The translations under genes and the position numbers were made by a program. A stretch of DNA of 64,000 nucleotides from Nymphalis io (lineage: Eukaryota; Arthropoda; Insecta; Lepidoptera; Nymphalidae), in assembly GCF_905147045.1 (NCBI RefSeq), contig NC_065889.1:8809001-8873000 (forward strand). The letters run 5' to 3'. A model generated the notes under the pieces. The model was not told where the DNA came from. It ran no database searches and saw only the letters and a list, made by a program, of their open reading frames with translations. Shown in pieces: positions 38,406 through 51,300 of the stretch (positions are counted from its first letter, which is position 1; each line of letters opens with the position of its first letter).

Positions 38406-39118
38406 GTATGCATTCTGAGATGGATGTTTCAATTGCGCTGTTGGGTGGGTTAATAATTGTGTATCATTGAAGAATGATAGATTTAAGGGTGAAATTTTAT
38501 TTTATCAACATTTATTGAGTAATGGAATTGGTTGATTGCATTGATCTCAATTCTTTAGGAATTGAGTATGAATGTATTTGGATATGGAGTGAGTTAAAAT
38601 ATGGTATGTATATAAATGAACATGTGTAGCAGACGTCTCGGCGTCTGAGTGAGTGATAGTCAAGATGTGGCTACTCAATGCTGCTGGAATTAGAAAAGTA
38701 CCGTCTGAGTGCGTCTGCATCAAAGTGGTGAGTGAGTTGCAGTAATGGTATGATAAGTGATGTTAATATTTTGCATAAAAGGAACATGTTCTTATTTGTA
38801 GCTATGAAAAAAGTTAAACCAGTTGATTTAATTATGATGCCTTGTAACATGCTAATAAAATATGGTAATTACATTTTTGGTGTTAACAAGTTAACTATAT
38901 TTTATAGTTTAAAATTTACTTAACTAATGAAGGTGAACTTATGTTAACTATAGCTTATTTACAGATACATTTTGTTGATTTGGGAATAATCAAATGGAGT
39001 AATGAATTATCATTGAAAGAAAAACATTGATGAAATTTATATAAAAAATTGGAAGGTAAGTTTTACTATGCAATTAGGAACTTCATTCAATATATAGTTC
39101 ACTGTTTTATATTTTTAT

Positions 39119-39345
39119 GCGGTAATAGTTTGGTGAAGCTTTGTGTAAGCCTGGCTGTTAGGAACCACCCCCTCATCTCATATTCTTCCATCAAGTAGCT
39201 ATACTTAGTATTGTTCTGGTTTGAAGGATGATGAGAGTAATAACAGGCAAGAGTCGACACCTTAATTACTAAGGTTGGTGGCTCATAAGCAATGTAATTG
39301 TCTGTGGGTGATTGTGACCACTTACTGTGAAGTATTCCATTTGTA
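39119..39345 (+). repeat. Old, diverged family A retroposon in the TBPH 3' intron
   Basis: Plus-oriented and diverged. Recognisable blocks include AGCTTTGTGTAAGCC, TTCTGGTTTGAAGGATG, AAGGTTGGTGGC and GTGACCACTTAC. It has many substitutions, so it is an old insertion. Confidence 0.65.
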
Positions 39346-39810
39346 AATCTATTTTTTTAAATAAATAAAAGCTTTATCATTTGATAGAACCAAAACATCA
39401 AAGCTGTTTGTGAAATATGTTATTTATCTGATGGTAAGTGTTCACTGTCATTCAAATACTAGTGCTCAAAACATATGAATCATATGGCCATGCATTAGCT
39501 ATTGGCCAATAATTGCATCTATGATATTGTTGCTATCACTATCACTTGTTCCTGTAATTCATTTACCCTCATAGCTGAAACATCAATACAGCATATGTAT
39601 AGCATTCATATTTTCTTGTAAAAAGGTATCCTTGGTTAAATACAAAATTAATAAGTTTAACAATATATATATTTTACTTTCAGGTGCAATGGACGTCACA
39701 TCATGGATGGAGATGGATAGAAATTGCAATGTATTTTTGTTGAATAGTTTTTATTAAAACATTGTTGAATGAGTTTTAATAAACTTTATATTTACACATG
39801 GATGTACATT

Positions 39811-42800
39811 TACTTAGAAAGAAATCACAACTAAAACTTCTTACCACAAGTATTACAATTTTTAATATTATCATAGGTACAAGTAAACCCTAAAATAATC
39901 AACACTTGTGGCATATCACAGCAAGCATTTTCATAAATATTAATAATATACATGTTGTCTTGTCCCCCTTTGTCCAATATACTTATACATATATCGTTTC
40001 AAGTAATAACAAAGGGGATCAAGACCTTAATCATAATATGGTATTGAGAATATTACATAGATACATTATTACTTAGATTTAGGAGGCAACAATATTATAA
40101 ATTTTGTTGTTTTCATTCATTCATGACCGAATGGAGATTTTACAATTTTGTTTTCTAAAACTAAGAGATCTTTAGCATATACAAATGCTAGTAACAATAA
40201 CTTTACTTTGACATGACTAATAATTACAATTACTTTACACAATTTCAAGCAATTACATTTGCGAAGCATATCACTTAATTTTAATAGTAATTATAAGATC
40301 CAACATTAAAATAATCAGAAACATATTAAGGTATATTAGGTAGTATATTAAGGTATAAGGCTTAAGAGCTTTCAGACAAACATTTACTGTTCAAGTGTAT
40401 CTTTCGTGTTTGAATGAATAATGTATAAACCCATCATTCATAGCCACCCAAGAAAATAGTTTTGCCATATGGGGCCACTGTATATTTTTCTTAGTCATGT
40501 ATTGGTTTAGTCGGCACAAGACCATAGATTTCGACATTAAAAGTCAGAGGTTCAACCTTTTTAAAAAAAGAATGTAAATATAGTATATCTAATATTTATG
40601 TTGTTTTTTTTTTAAATACATAACAGTTATATAGGTGTTTTTAATGTTTTTAGACAAATTTTACATCGTAAATATTTGATTAAGAAGATAATATCACATA
40701 GTGACATTATGCTATCTCGATAAAAACACAATTGTGCAGGAGGAGTATTTCAGTTGGTAATCTATCTGACTCTGATGCTAAGAACTATTAATAGAATAGA
40801 ATGTAAGAAGTAAATCTACCATAGATATTAAATGATAATAACTTATCATTTTCATTATGTAATAAAAATGTAGCCATTAGTTAATTATATATGGTACATC
40901 AATATTATAAAAAGGTTTGGAAACTCTGAATTTACTATATGGATGCTTATGGGCGGCCTCGGCAAGTCAGTTTAGAATTCGTCATTTCTTAGAAATCCAC
41001 AGACCGTTCGGCTAAACCAAATATAAAATAAAATTGAAAATCTGCTAAAATCTCTGTCTTTTCTACTGTCATCTGACCTAGATAATAAGGTATGAAATTA
41101 AGAAGCCGATGGACGGCCTCGGCATTAAATGGGTTAACATTAATACAAAAATTTTACTCTGGACAATATAATGCCAATATACACATAAAAGTATATGTAT
41201 GATTTATCTTCATTCTATAGATAAAAGACTGGCTTCATAAGACAGTACTTACTTCTTGGTTTACTATTCTACTCGAAGGAAAAAACAAAAAAAAATTACA
41301 ATGTCAAATTTCAGGCTAACTGTTTGCAGGTTTTTTTTTTAAGAAATTATATTGAAATATGCTATGCATACAAATTGATGTCAAAAATAATTTCGGTTAA
41401 CATAAACAAATTTAATAAACGAATAGCTAAAATTAAGAAAACTAAAGTCCCGACTTAGTTTTTACCTATTACAAAAACAAAATATATACATATCTTAAAA
41501 TTGAACTTCGATTAAGTATTTACATATTAAAATGGCGTTGCAGACATAACTTTGCAATCTTCATAATGAACACTTCGTTTTCTACGACTTATCACGCTTA
41601 ATATAAAAAGCGCGTATTAACAAGGTTATTAGCCAGACTACGAAATTTTTCGAATAAGATAATTTCAGTTAAAATTGACCGTTAATAGTAGGTACGCATA
41701 ACGTTTAGTTGAAGATCAATAAACACAAACTAAATATGCTTAAAGGTACGTTTTCATATGTTTAACCAGAGCTATTTCAGTAGAAGTGTACATTCAACTG
41801 TATGTATTTCTTATAGCTTTGACGCTTTAAGCTTAGCACAATTTCTAAAATGTTGCTAGAAAGGTTTTATTATGTGAATGGTAGAATATTGTCTGAAACT
41901 AGATATTATTACAATAATTGTCAAGTGTAATATGTATATGAGTTATCCTATTCCGACCATAGTTAACATCGTAATCAATATGACAATTGACATGACATTA
42001 TCTACGTTACATTCAGTAAAAGAACACTCAAAAGTTCTATAGTTTTGTGTTCCATCTACGGTACAGTGAATTGTTAATTGTGTATATAGAATAATGTAGT
42101 AGTGCTAACAAGGCACAAGCACTTTACAAACAGTTTTACACTTTTCAAAAACGTTCAATGACTATCCGCGTGTCTATGGCTGGGAAGCTTTATTGGTTTC
42201 GGTCACCGGTGCATTCAAGCGGTTTGGATTTGGGCGGCTCGAGGTAAAAATCTGTATAAATCATAACCAGAATGTTGCCTGAACTGGAAGTAAGAACAGA
42301 TCCTCTGAAATAACCGTTGACCATGGAACACAAAATGAAAATTCTCCCGCAAAAGCAATTTTACTCGGGATTGCTGATTTTGTTTTAAAATAACCCCAAA
42401 AAAAATCATACGTAACTGTGTGGGCTTTTCAATGTTTTATTAGCAAGGATACAAAAACGTCCATGTGCTTGGAAAGCTGGAGTTGGTGGATAGGAAATAG
42501 TTATCAGAATGGTCGATGTTCTATTTTATCAATATGACAAAGAAGTCAGGCGTTATTATGTAAACAGACGGAATGCAGGTATCAAATGGTGTACCGATGT
42601 TACAAAGAAGTCAGATACAAAAAAAGAGTATGGCGGAAAATTCCAGAACAAGTCTGGAAGAATCAAACATTTCCAGAAATCTTTGACTCCCTGCCTTTAA
42701 AGGCAACGGTGACTGAATTAAAAAAAATTTGTCATCGAGACTTGAAGACAATATACCCCTTAACAAACAAGTAATAATTCTTATGAATTCCCTTTACTCA

Positions 42801-43873
42801 AGAGACATATCTTTTAATTCTATAGTTTCATATAGCGTCCATAATAATTGTTTGGTTGTAGATATTTGTCAGACAACAACATTGTCATTTGTCCATGGAT
42901 CATTCAAAAATTTAATACAAAACTTAATGATATAATATTGATGAATATAAGGAGTGACGCGATCGACAAAATTATTTGTTAGTGGATATATCCACATTAA
43001 CTTGACTTTCAACATTGACATTCAATACGCCATTTGTTTATGAATCCATAATGAATACCATTGAGTGATTAAGTGGAATAGTCTTGTATTACAAATAATA
43101 GATATTAATCAAAAACTGATTGTAGTGGATAATATAGCAGAGTTACGCATAACAAATCGCATAGAATATGTAAAACTAAGGTTTGTTTATCTTTAATAGT
43201 TCTTCAATTGAAATAATATTATATAATTAATGGAAGACTAAATTATCTGATTTACAGCCGTTATAAATTACGTACAATGGATAAATAATAAGAGAACATA
43301 ATATATACATAAGCATATATAAGTTAAAGATGATTTATACTTGTCTTGTGTTTTTGGTCGTGTTACAAATTTAATTTAAATATATATATTATATATTGAG
43401 TCACACTTGCCACAACAGCCTTACATCATTTGAACAATTGAAATGGACGGATTTCAGAAATGTATAACTATGTAGGGTGAATTTTTGGAAGTATATTCTT
43501 TGCCATGGCATCTGACAATCGTTATGTTAAATCGTTAATATACCATATTGTGTTTCTGATAAAATAATATTTTTTACATTATTAATGCAGTAACTTTAAA
43601 AAAAGAATTATGCTCAGAAAAATTCTTTCAAGTAATAAAAAATATATATTTCAATAACGTTGAGTATGTTTGTTATTTGTCATAGAAGTTTGTTAATAAG
43701 TTATGGAAGTTCTCCTAGATAAAAATCGTATATTGACTTTTAATTTTACATTTCAAATAAATTATTTTTATATAAAAATTAATATTAACAAATAACACAT
43801 CGTTGTTATGCGATTAGCGTAAATTTTTAAAACTTGCCAAAAACACTGCATTGAGTGAGTGTTTATAATGATT
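39811..43873. other. Region without recognised genes
   Basis: AT-rich. Between 42200 and 42780 there are short overlapping frames (for example FPEIFDSLPLKATVTELKK at about 42670-42730, plus strand) that look like the remains of a coding or transposon sequence but match nothing I recognise. No RNA gene was seen. Confidence 0.35.
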
Positions 43874-44160
43874 GTAGAGCCATGATACCCCAGTAGTTAG
43901 AAGACGAGAATCATGATCAAGATCCGATATCAAAATCGGACAAGCACCACTGAATATTTATGTGCTTAAATTATATTTATAATTTGTTCGGCGGTAAAGA
44001 AAAACATCGTACGCAAACCTGCATGTGTATAAAGCGTGTATCCACTAACCCGCGTTGGAGCAGCGTGGTGGAGTAAGCTGCTTCTTCGTTAGTTAAGCAA
44101 ACTTCTCTTCAAAAAGGAAATTAGGCTTTAGCCCAACAGTAGGATTTATAGACTGTTCCT
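43874..44160 (+). repeat. Old, diverged SINE family B copy
   Basis: Head TAGAGCCATGATACCCCAGT (decayed A box), then AAGCACCACTGAATATT, GGAGCAGCGTGGTGGA and TTTAGCCCAACAGTAGGAT. The B box is mutated. It is much more diverged than the copies at 30013 and 55961. Confidence 0.75.
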
Positions 44161-44990
44161 TTACTTTTACGTGTCGTTATTTGAATGAGTGAGTAAACTC
44201 ACCACTCCGTGTAAACTCGGTAGCGTAGAACTACAAAACGACAATTACCTACACGTTTAAATACGCAATTCTAACAGAAACGTTAAATTCGATTTAATTT
44301 GTAATGATATTATGTAGTCTAGAATAAAATTATTGTCGTCAAAATTGAATTTGATGAACATTTTATTAATTTCTATTGGAAGGTGGAATTTTTATAACTA
44401 TATTGTCAGTCTACGTATGGTTATGTTTTTATTTCTTTGTTATATGATTTTGATTGTAATATTGTGAATAATATCGTACATTATAAATCGAATATGAATA
44501 TACAAAATCGTAAATAAAGTCAAACAATTCTAGTGACTTGAACACGTGAGACCAATCTGAATGGCATGAAAACCGATTGGAAACGCTCGAGTAGCTAAAT
44601 CTTACTCGTGTCGCATCAGCGACCAAACACTAAAAACATACGAAGTAGAATATTGTATTAAAATTACACGTTAACAATGCATCGATAATTTTAAATCCTA
44701 ATGTTTATAGAAATTAGTGGTAATTATTAGTATGTCTACAATGAAATGCATATTGTCTTAATTTTTGAATTAGGAATATGTATGTATAAAAAAACTTAGT
44801 CAAGAACATCAAAATGGCACCGAAATCAATGTATGAGAAAATATTACATTATTATTTGTTTGAAAATATTCAAGTTGCATATACTGGGAAATTTCGATCA
44901 TCAAGAGGTAGGATATAATGTAAATGAACGCTGAGCAGCGCTAATATGGAGTTCGTTTTAATTCTTAGAGGATCATCATTATGAGCTTTG
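44161..44990. other. AT-rich spacer between old SINE and inverted-repeat element
   Basis: I see no gene, RNA gene or recognisable repeat in this stretch. Confidence 0.4.
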
Positions 44991-45109
44991 AAAGGTTGTT
45001 TAGCGGGTGATTAGTTGTTGAACAAAGATTTTTCTTTTTATTTCGAATGTCAATTCAATAAAGAAAGACAGAAATCAGTGCTGAACTAAACAACTGCTAA
45101 GCAACCTTT
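44991..45109. repeat. MITE-like 119-bp element with imperfect terminal inverted repeats
   Basis: The left end AAAGGTTGTTTAGCGGGTGA and the reverse complement of the right end, AAAGGTTGCTTAGCAGTTGT, match over most of about 28 bases. The central part has no coding capacity. This is the structure of a small nonautonomous DNA transposon or a foldback element; no clear target-site duplication is visible. It lies directly upstream of the non-LTR remnant. Confidence 0.5.
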
Positions 45110-45127
45110 ATAAGTTAATCGTAAAAT

Positions 45128-45850
45128 TCCCAATTATTTGGCGGATAAACTTTAATTGTCTGAAACAAATGAATCTAATTGTAGATTGAGCCGAGTTCCG
45201 CGACTAGTACTGCCTAGACCACGTTTGCAAGCATTTAGAGGTAGCTTTCGTTTCGCTGCTTCTAAGTGTTGGAACGATATCCCACCTCCGATTAAGAACA
45301 GTACGTCTCAAAATAAGTTTAAGGCACAATGCAAGCAATGGCTTCTATCTATGCAAAAGACGCAATGTGTCTGGACAAATGTGTGTAACTAAGCTTCAAT
45401 ATTTAATTGTTACTTTGATTGTAATTTATTAAAACATATATCTCTGTTTGTTTAAACATTTTAAATATTATTATTATTATTTTATTTTCATTTTTTATTC
45501 AATATGAAATATTTTCCTTTTTCTAGAATTAAAAAAAAAAACTTACTGTTTTAGTAATGCTTGCATCTTTTGTTTTATTTTAGCCTATTGTGCGTGTTAT
45601 AAATTGTATTAACTTTTATTATTTAAGTAATTTTATCTTCTTTTACCTTTTACTGCACTGAATGTAGCGTTTGTGTTGGCAGCATATGTACAAGGCTAGA
45701 CTGAAAAGCAGCCTAGCTGAGACTACGACCTTTTCACCAAATTATGAAATATGATATTGTTAACTCTTATTTTATGGTTTTGTACCTTAATTTTTTTGTC
45801 TTTGTTTTTTTTGGTGAATAAAGATATTTATTATTATTATTAATAATAAT
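45128..45850 (+). mobile_element. 5'-truncated, dead non-LTR retrotransposon 3' end
   Basis: The reading frame carries the C terminus of a LINE reverse-transcriptase ORF: PNYLADKL, an in-frame TAA at 45153-45155, then RPRLQAFRGSFRFAASKCWN and DIPPPIKNSTSQNKFK, ending at 45390. The 'FR.A..K.WN.(I/L)P' pattern is characteristic of CR1/jockey-like ORF2 ends. A ~450-base 3'UTR follows and ends in GGTGAATAAAGATA and an ATT-type microsatellite tail (about 45822-45850). Truncation and the internal stop make it nonfunctional. Confidence 0.75.
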
Positions 45851-48241
45851 TGTTTCAATTTAAATATCTTTAAAGATTCATAGGGATAAACTTTGAAATA
45901 AATAATTCCCGAAAATACGGACATATGGAATAATGGTGGCCACCATTTAACTTCGCATGGTTAATATATTAATGAAGTATGTATTGGTTTATGTATGCAT
46001 GCATATTCCTCATAAGCATAACTCTTAAAAAAAGTAGGTACATTTGATAATATAGACTACAGATAAAACAGTTTGAAGAGATTTTTCCGTTTGCAGTAGT
46101 GTAATACACAGTGACTAAATTCGGTATAAACCAGTTTGCGCTAGTTACCACGTGCCACGAATTTTCGCATAACTAGGGTTAGAAGTGTCATGACATTTTG
46201 TTTACTCTTATTATTTTCTTACTAATTAGTTTACAATAAAATATATGGGGGATAGAAAAAACTTACTTTGCAAATAAATGTCACAATGGGTATGAATGAT
46301 ATTGTGACATATCTTCAGGAATAATTTTGTGCCATAACTGCAGAGCTTAGAGGGTAGAGACATGGCTTTACATACAATATCAGAACTAATAATATCGGAT
46401 GAAAGCGAAGATGAGGATGTTAAAGAAATTTACTATTAAAAGTTATGTTTGGTATAAATTATTAAGTAAAATATATATGAAAAGTATTTATTTATTAATC
46501 TGCTGACGGTACACTACTACAAAGGCAAAAGTGTTTTCACGCTGATTTGGCTGTACGTAATATTATTTTAAAATCTACTACCAAATTGATATTGATACAA
46601 TCACAGTCTTGTAACATTAACTGTTTTATCTTAATTTAACTATTTATTTTTACGAGAGCATATTGAATATTATTTTATCTCCTGTATTAAGATACATAGT
46701 TAAACTCGTAATGTTCATTCGCGTACAGTTTTAAAGATGCTTCAGAATTCAGATTGAGATTTTAATAAATATTTATCAAAATAGCAAAAAAAAAAAAAAA
46801 ATTAAAAAAAGACAAGATCTAGTGATGATACTTTAAGACGGCGATCGATTAATAGAATTAAACACAATCATAATAATACGTTTGTTGAGTACAGGTTTAT
46901 AAAAGTAAAGCCGGTATGAATGAATCTTATTCGTAGCTAACATCGATTGAATTGACCATACCTATGTTATTACGTTTATTATTTTTATGCCAGCTGTATT
47001 AGATTACAGGTTAAATCAGGAAGAAATTTTACAGTTTGAACTGATTCTTATACCTCTTTTAAACATTACGTTCTACTACTACCCCAAGCCCCTGGATAAC
47101 ATGATATTTTAACAAAAATTTGCAATAACAATGTTTTTTTTTTTAATAATCGACATTACAGACACAGATAAAAACATACTAACGAAAACGCCTGTCCAAC
47201 TGTAACTGTATTTTGAAAGTTATCGATAGTGTCATATTATATTCTCTAAAAGTACAGATTTTATCGACATATTTGTTCTTGATTCGTAACTGCAAGATTT
47301 TGTGAGAATTTCACGAGATACTTTAAAAGTTGCAATAAAAGTTTTCTTGGCTGTAACTGACTCGGAAAATATTATTTTTACATCATTTATATTATATAAT
47401 TTTATAATATAAGCCATTTTTATCGTAAAATATTTCTGAGCAGTGATATTAGTATAATGTATTCATAATATATTTCTATTTAACTTTTTAGCAAAATGGC
47501 GGCTTAATCGGGTATCGGAAGAGGAGAAAAACTAAAGATATTTAAGCTTCTCCCGAAATTTCTTTCCCTATTTAAATCAGATTTATAAGTAAACTTTTGT
47601 ATATCGGACACCTGTCGTATTTTTTTATTCCAATTTTTTTAATAAATTTATTATTGTAAAATAATGTATACAACTTTTTACAAGGTATTAAAGCAGTCTC
47701 CTATAATATAAGTATAATCAATAAATTGGTGAATGTTATAAAGCAATGTTGAATCTTTTTTAAAGATTTTATTTTCTATTTTAATATGGCTCGGAAGACA
47801 AGATTTAATAAAATTGAATAAAATGATATCATAAAATATAGTCAGAATATAATTATTTAAAAATACGAATTACTTTTGGATTGAAAATAATCGAGGTGGG
47901 TAATTTGCTGTTGAGAATAAATTATTTAAAATCAATCACTATACTTAAAAATTTACTTATTCACTTCTTTAATTAAAGGTAAAATATAGAATTAAAATTG
48001 CAATTATAAAAACCATGCTAATAAGATTAAGAGTAAAACTCCACTACTAATTGTGCATATCAGGTTATATAACAAATTTTAATATACATACCCTGTATTA
48101 CATGAAATGGTTCTACGTCTTATGTATTATTTAGATTACTTTCATAAATTCCAATAATTTTAAGTACATTTTAAAATATAATGGCAGTACGATAATTATG
48201 TAATTCTCTAATCTTCAGTAATGTATCTCATTGGCACGATT
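45851..48241. other. AT-rich region without recognised genes
   Basis: No coding frame is assignable. A short acidic frame starting at 46362 (MALHTISELI, then SDESEDEDVKE) is only 25 codons and is not called as a gene. There is an A-run at about 46786-46800. Confidence 0.4.
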
Positions 48242-48247
48242 TTTATT
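48242..48247 (-). promoter_or_regulatory. Poly(A) signal of the RNF168-type gene
   Basis: TTTATT on the plus strand (AATAAA on the minus strand) lies 60 bases beyond the stop codon at 48307-48309. Confidence 0.6.
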
Positions 48248-48306
48248 TGAAATAAAATTTAAAATAAGAAAAAGAACATAACCTTTACTGAGGTAGAATG
48301 TGTGCC

Positions 48307-51300
48307 CTACACTTTGAGTTTCTTGGGCGGGCGCAGCGCGTGCGCGGGCGGCTGGCGGCGCTTGGCGGCGAGGCGGCGCGGCTGCCGGCGGCCGTTCCAC
48401 TCGGCGTCGATCTTCAGAGCCAGTTCGAAGTCATTTTTTTCTTGCTCAATAATTTCCTCAATTCGAAGCTGTTCTCGTAAAATGCTTTTGACATCACAAT
48501 TTTCTAACGGACTAGATAAATTTTTTACAGCTAAATCGACCTTATTATTATTTATCGATTCGTTCATAGACGGTGGACTATAGGAATCAATTTTAAGATG
48601 CATTCTTTTAGAATCGCTCCTTAAATATGGTTTTCTATCTGAATTAAATTTTCTCTCTCTAATTTTTTTCTTAGGCGTTACTTCATTGTCATCCTTAGAA
48701 ATGCTTCCCATTGATCTGGTTCGTCTAAGAGTCGACATGTTATCGTCAAGTTTTATAATACCATCGACTTCTAATCCTTTACTCTTGTTCGGCCCTTTGG
48801 AAGGTAGAGTTAGTTCGTGGTGATTTAAGTTTATAGAAGAACTTTTTTTACCCCTCGACCTTGTGTAAGTAGAGCATTTTTTCAAACTATGCTGTAATTA
48901 ATATAAAAAAGAGGTTAACAAAAACTTAACCATTGTGTGTACTGTTCAAAATAAACAAATATTGAAAGCAAATTTTACGAGCGGTTGTGGATAGCCAAAC
49001 CGAAACCTACAAGAAATAACATAAATTGAATCTGATCCAGCTGATTTTTATTAAAATTAAGATAGCATTTACGACTTTGAGCATTTCAAATAATAATTAA
49101 ACTTTGTATTTGTATTATGACTATAATTAAATGATATATAGAAATACCTTTTTAGCTTTGAGTAAACCAAGCACGATAACAAAAGCAGAAGGCATGTTTT
49201 GAGCCAACGACAAGTTCCTAAGTTGACATAATCCATCAATATACTGATCACGGCTTGGTGGAGCTTCATTCAGGGGCATATCAATATCTTTGACCACGCG
49301 TATACATGGTACTCGCAATGGTAGACCCTTTATTGTTTTAAAACTGAAATACGCACAGGTTAAATAATTTTAAACAACCATAAATTATAAAGATATATGA
49401 TCTGAAATAGTTCCATAGAGCATTTTTTTTTCATATAATGATAGGTAATAAATATTTAGGTACTTTATAAAATTAATATTTGATTTTTTTTTTATTTTGA
49501 ATATTTGATTTTTTTTTTTTTTTATAGAAAAGGAAGGCGGACGAGCATATGGGCCACCTGATGGTAAGTGGTCACCAACGCTCTTAGACATTGGCATTGT
49601 AAGAAATGTCAACCATCGCTTACATATCCAATGCGCCACCAACCTTGGGAACTAAGATTTTATGTCCCTTGTGCCTGTAATTACACTGGCTCACTCACCC
49701 TTCAAACCGGAACACAACAATATCAAGTATTGCTGTTTTGCGGTAGAATATCTGATGAGTGGGTGGTACCTACCCAGACGAGCTTGCACAAAGCCCTACC
49801 ACCAGTAAGATTTAAGTAACCAAATATAAAATTTTATTTATATAATTAAGGATATAGAAACCAAAATTTCAATTTCACACATATATGTTAAAATTAATTT
49901 CTTGGTTCAAAAATCTTTAAAAATGTCAATAGTTATATATGTGAAGAAAGAAAGCATGCACAGATTATATGATATATAATTCTTAATTCAAATATAGTGT
50001 TTTAGTATTCATGGTCCTGTCTGTTTTGCATATGAAAATGCTAAAAAGTAACGTATTTATACATGCATAATTCCATGAGTAAAATTTTTTTTTTTTTCAT
50101 AATAAAGAATGCAATATTTTATTAAAATAGAAAAAAAAATACTTAAATTTAAACTTTGTAAAATAGTTTAATTGTATGGAAATGAACGGTTTCACTAGCA
50201 TCTAAGTTCTTTGTGACAGAAGTAAAGTAAGTATTTATGTTATAAGACTAATAAATGTATCATACAAGGAAACATTACCTAGTAGGTGTTGTTCCCTCTA
50301 TCGGTTTAAAGTAGCATAGCTCCTGTTGCATTGAATCCACACTACTCGTTTCAATGTTACGAGTTTCTGGCATACTCGTTTTATGCAATATCCCTGAATG
50401 GGGAAGTGGCAATGAGACAAGTAATGATTGTATGCCAATTTTTGTCTTTACCACATTTTTTTCATCAGTAGTATCTTGGCTTTTGTCAACAGCCTGTTGT
50501 TCTTTTTTCTGAAAAGAAATCATATAATCGCAAATCTAACAACATTGTCAATGAGAAACAAATAAGACAATTTTTAGTGTATTTCATTTCTCTGTTTCTG
50601 CAAATTTATATAAATATTAAATAATTTGATAGTTATTAAGTATAAATTGATTGTTTCTAATTTTATTTGAATATAATTAAAAAGAGATTTACCTTGTAAT
50701 AAATAGTATTATACAGGACCATTAACTCACCTCATCTTGAAGGCTTTTGCCATTTTCTTTGTTCCACATTTTAGTTTCACTTTTAAGCTTTTTATCTAAG
50801 AAATTTTTTAAAAGTTTCCCATAGCTTGGAAGCATTTCAGGCGAAAGCCTGTTGTTTGATTTGTTTGATCCTATTGGTGTTGATATATTTGTACTAGTAT
50901 TATCATCAGTCAAATGTGGGCTGCTAAAACATTGACAATATTATTAATAAAAACTGCCATTAAGTAATAAATAACAAAATATCTTTGATGCAGACATTCA
51001 CTAAAAAACTTTATTAATTCTTACTTATTAACAATAGTCGCTTGTACTGTTGATTTCTTTAAATAACTATCTATGGTTGTTGGTCTTAAGCGAGGTTTAG
51101 TTAAGGAAACTGTTATTGTTCTATGGTTTGGAGATTTATACACTGTCGGGGTCTTTGAATTTTCTTGCTGCAACTTTTTGGCCAGAATTTCATCTTGTTT
51201 TATGTTCTCTAAATATCTCTTGTGGGCTTCTTCTTCTTCTTCCTTAAGTTTTCTGAAAAACCATAATGTTATTTTTTTAACATTCAGTTTATAAAGTGAC

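Larger units (their letters stand above)
38166..39810 (+). other. TBPH: TBPH 3'UTR with a 1.5-kb intron
   Basis: Donor GAG|GTGAGC follows 38166, and acceptor TTTACTTTCAG ends at 39683, so a 1517-base intron begins two bases after the TGA codon's last base. The terminal exon from 39684 has AATAAA at 39778-39783. Inside the intron lie an alternative AATAAA at 38400-38405, several UG-rich patches (for example near 38355-38390 and 38590-38640), and GCAGACG/CGTCTGC complementary motifs at about 38629 and 38711. This would give two mRNA ends, spliced-distal or retained-proximal. Vertebrate TARDBP autoregulates through 3'UTR splicing and poly(A) choice; the same here is inference. Confidence 0.6.

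Noticed and set aside
45156..45392. Independent host gene of 78 codons
   Set aside because: The pattern is the C terminus of a LINE ORF2 with an in-frame stop just upstream and a retrotransposon tail downstream.
46362..46439. Acidic 25-codon peptide (MALHTISELI...)
   Set aside because: Too short, no splice partner found, and no recognisable family; a transposase N terminus was considered but not supported.
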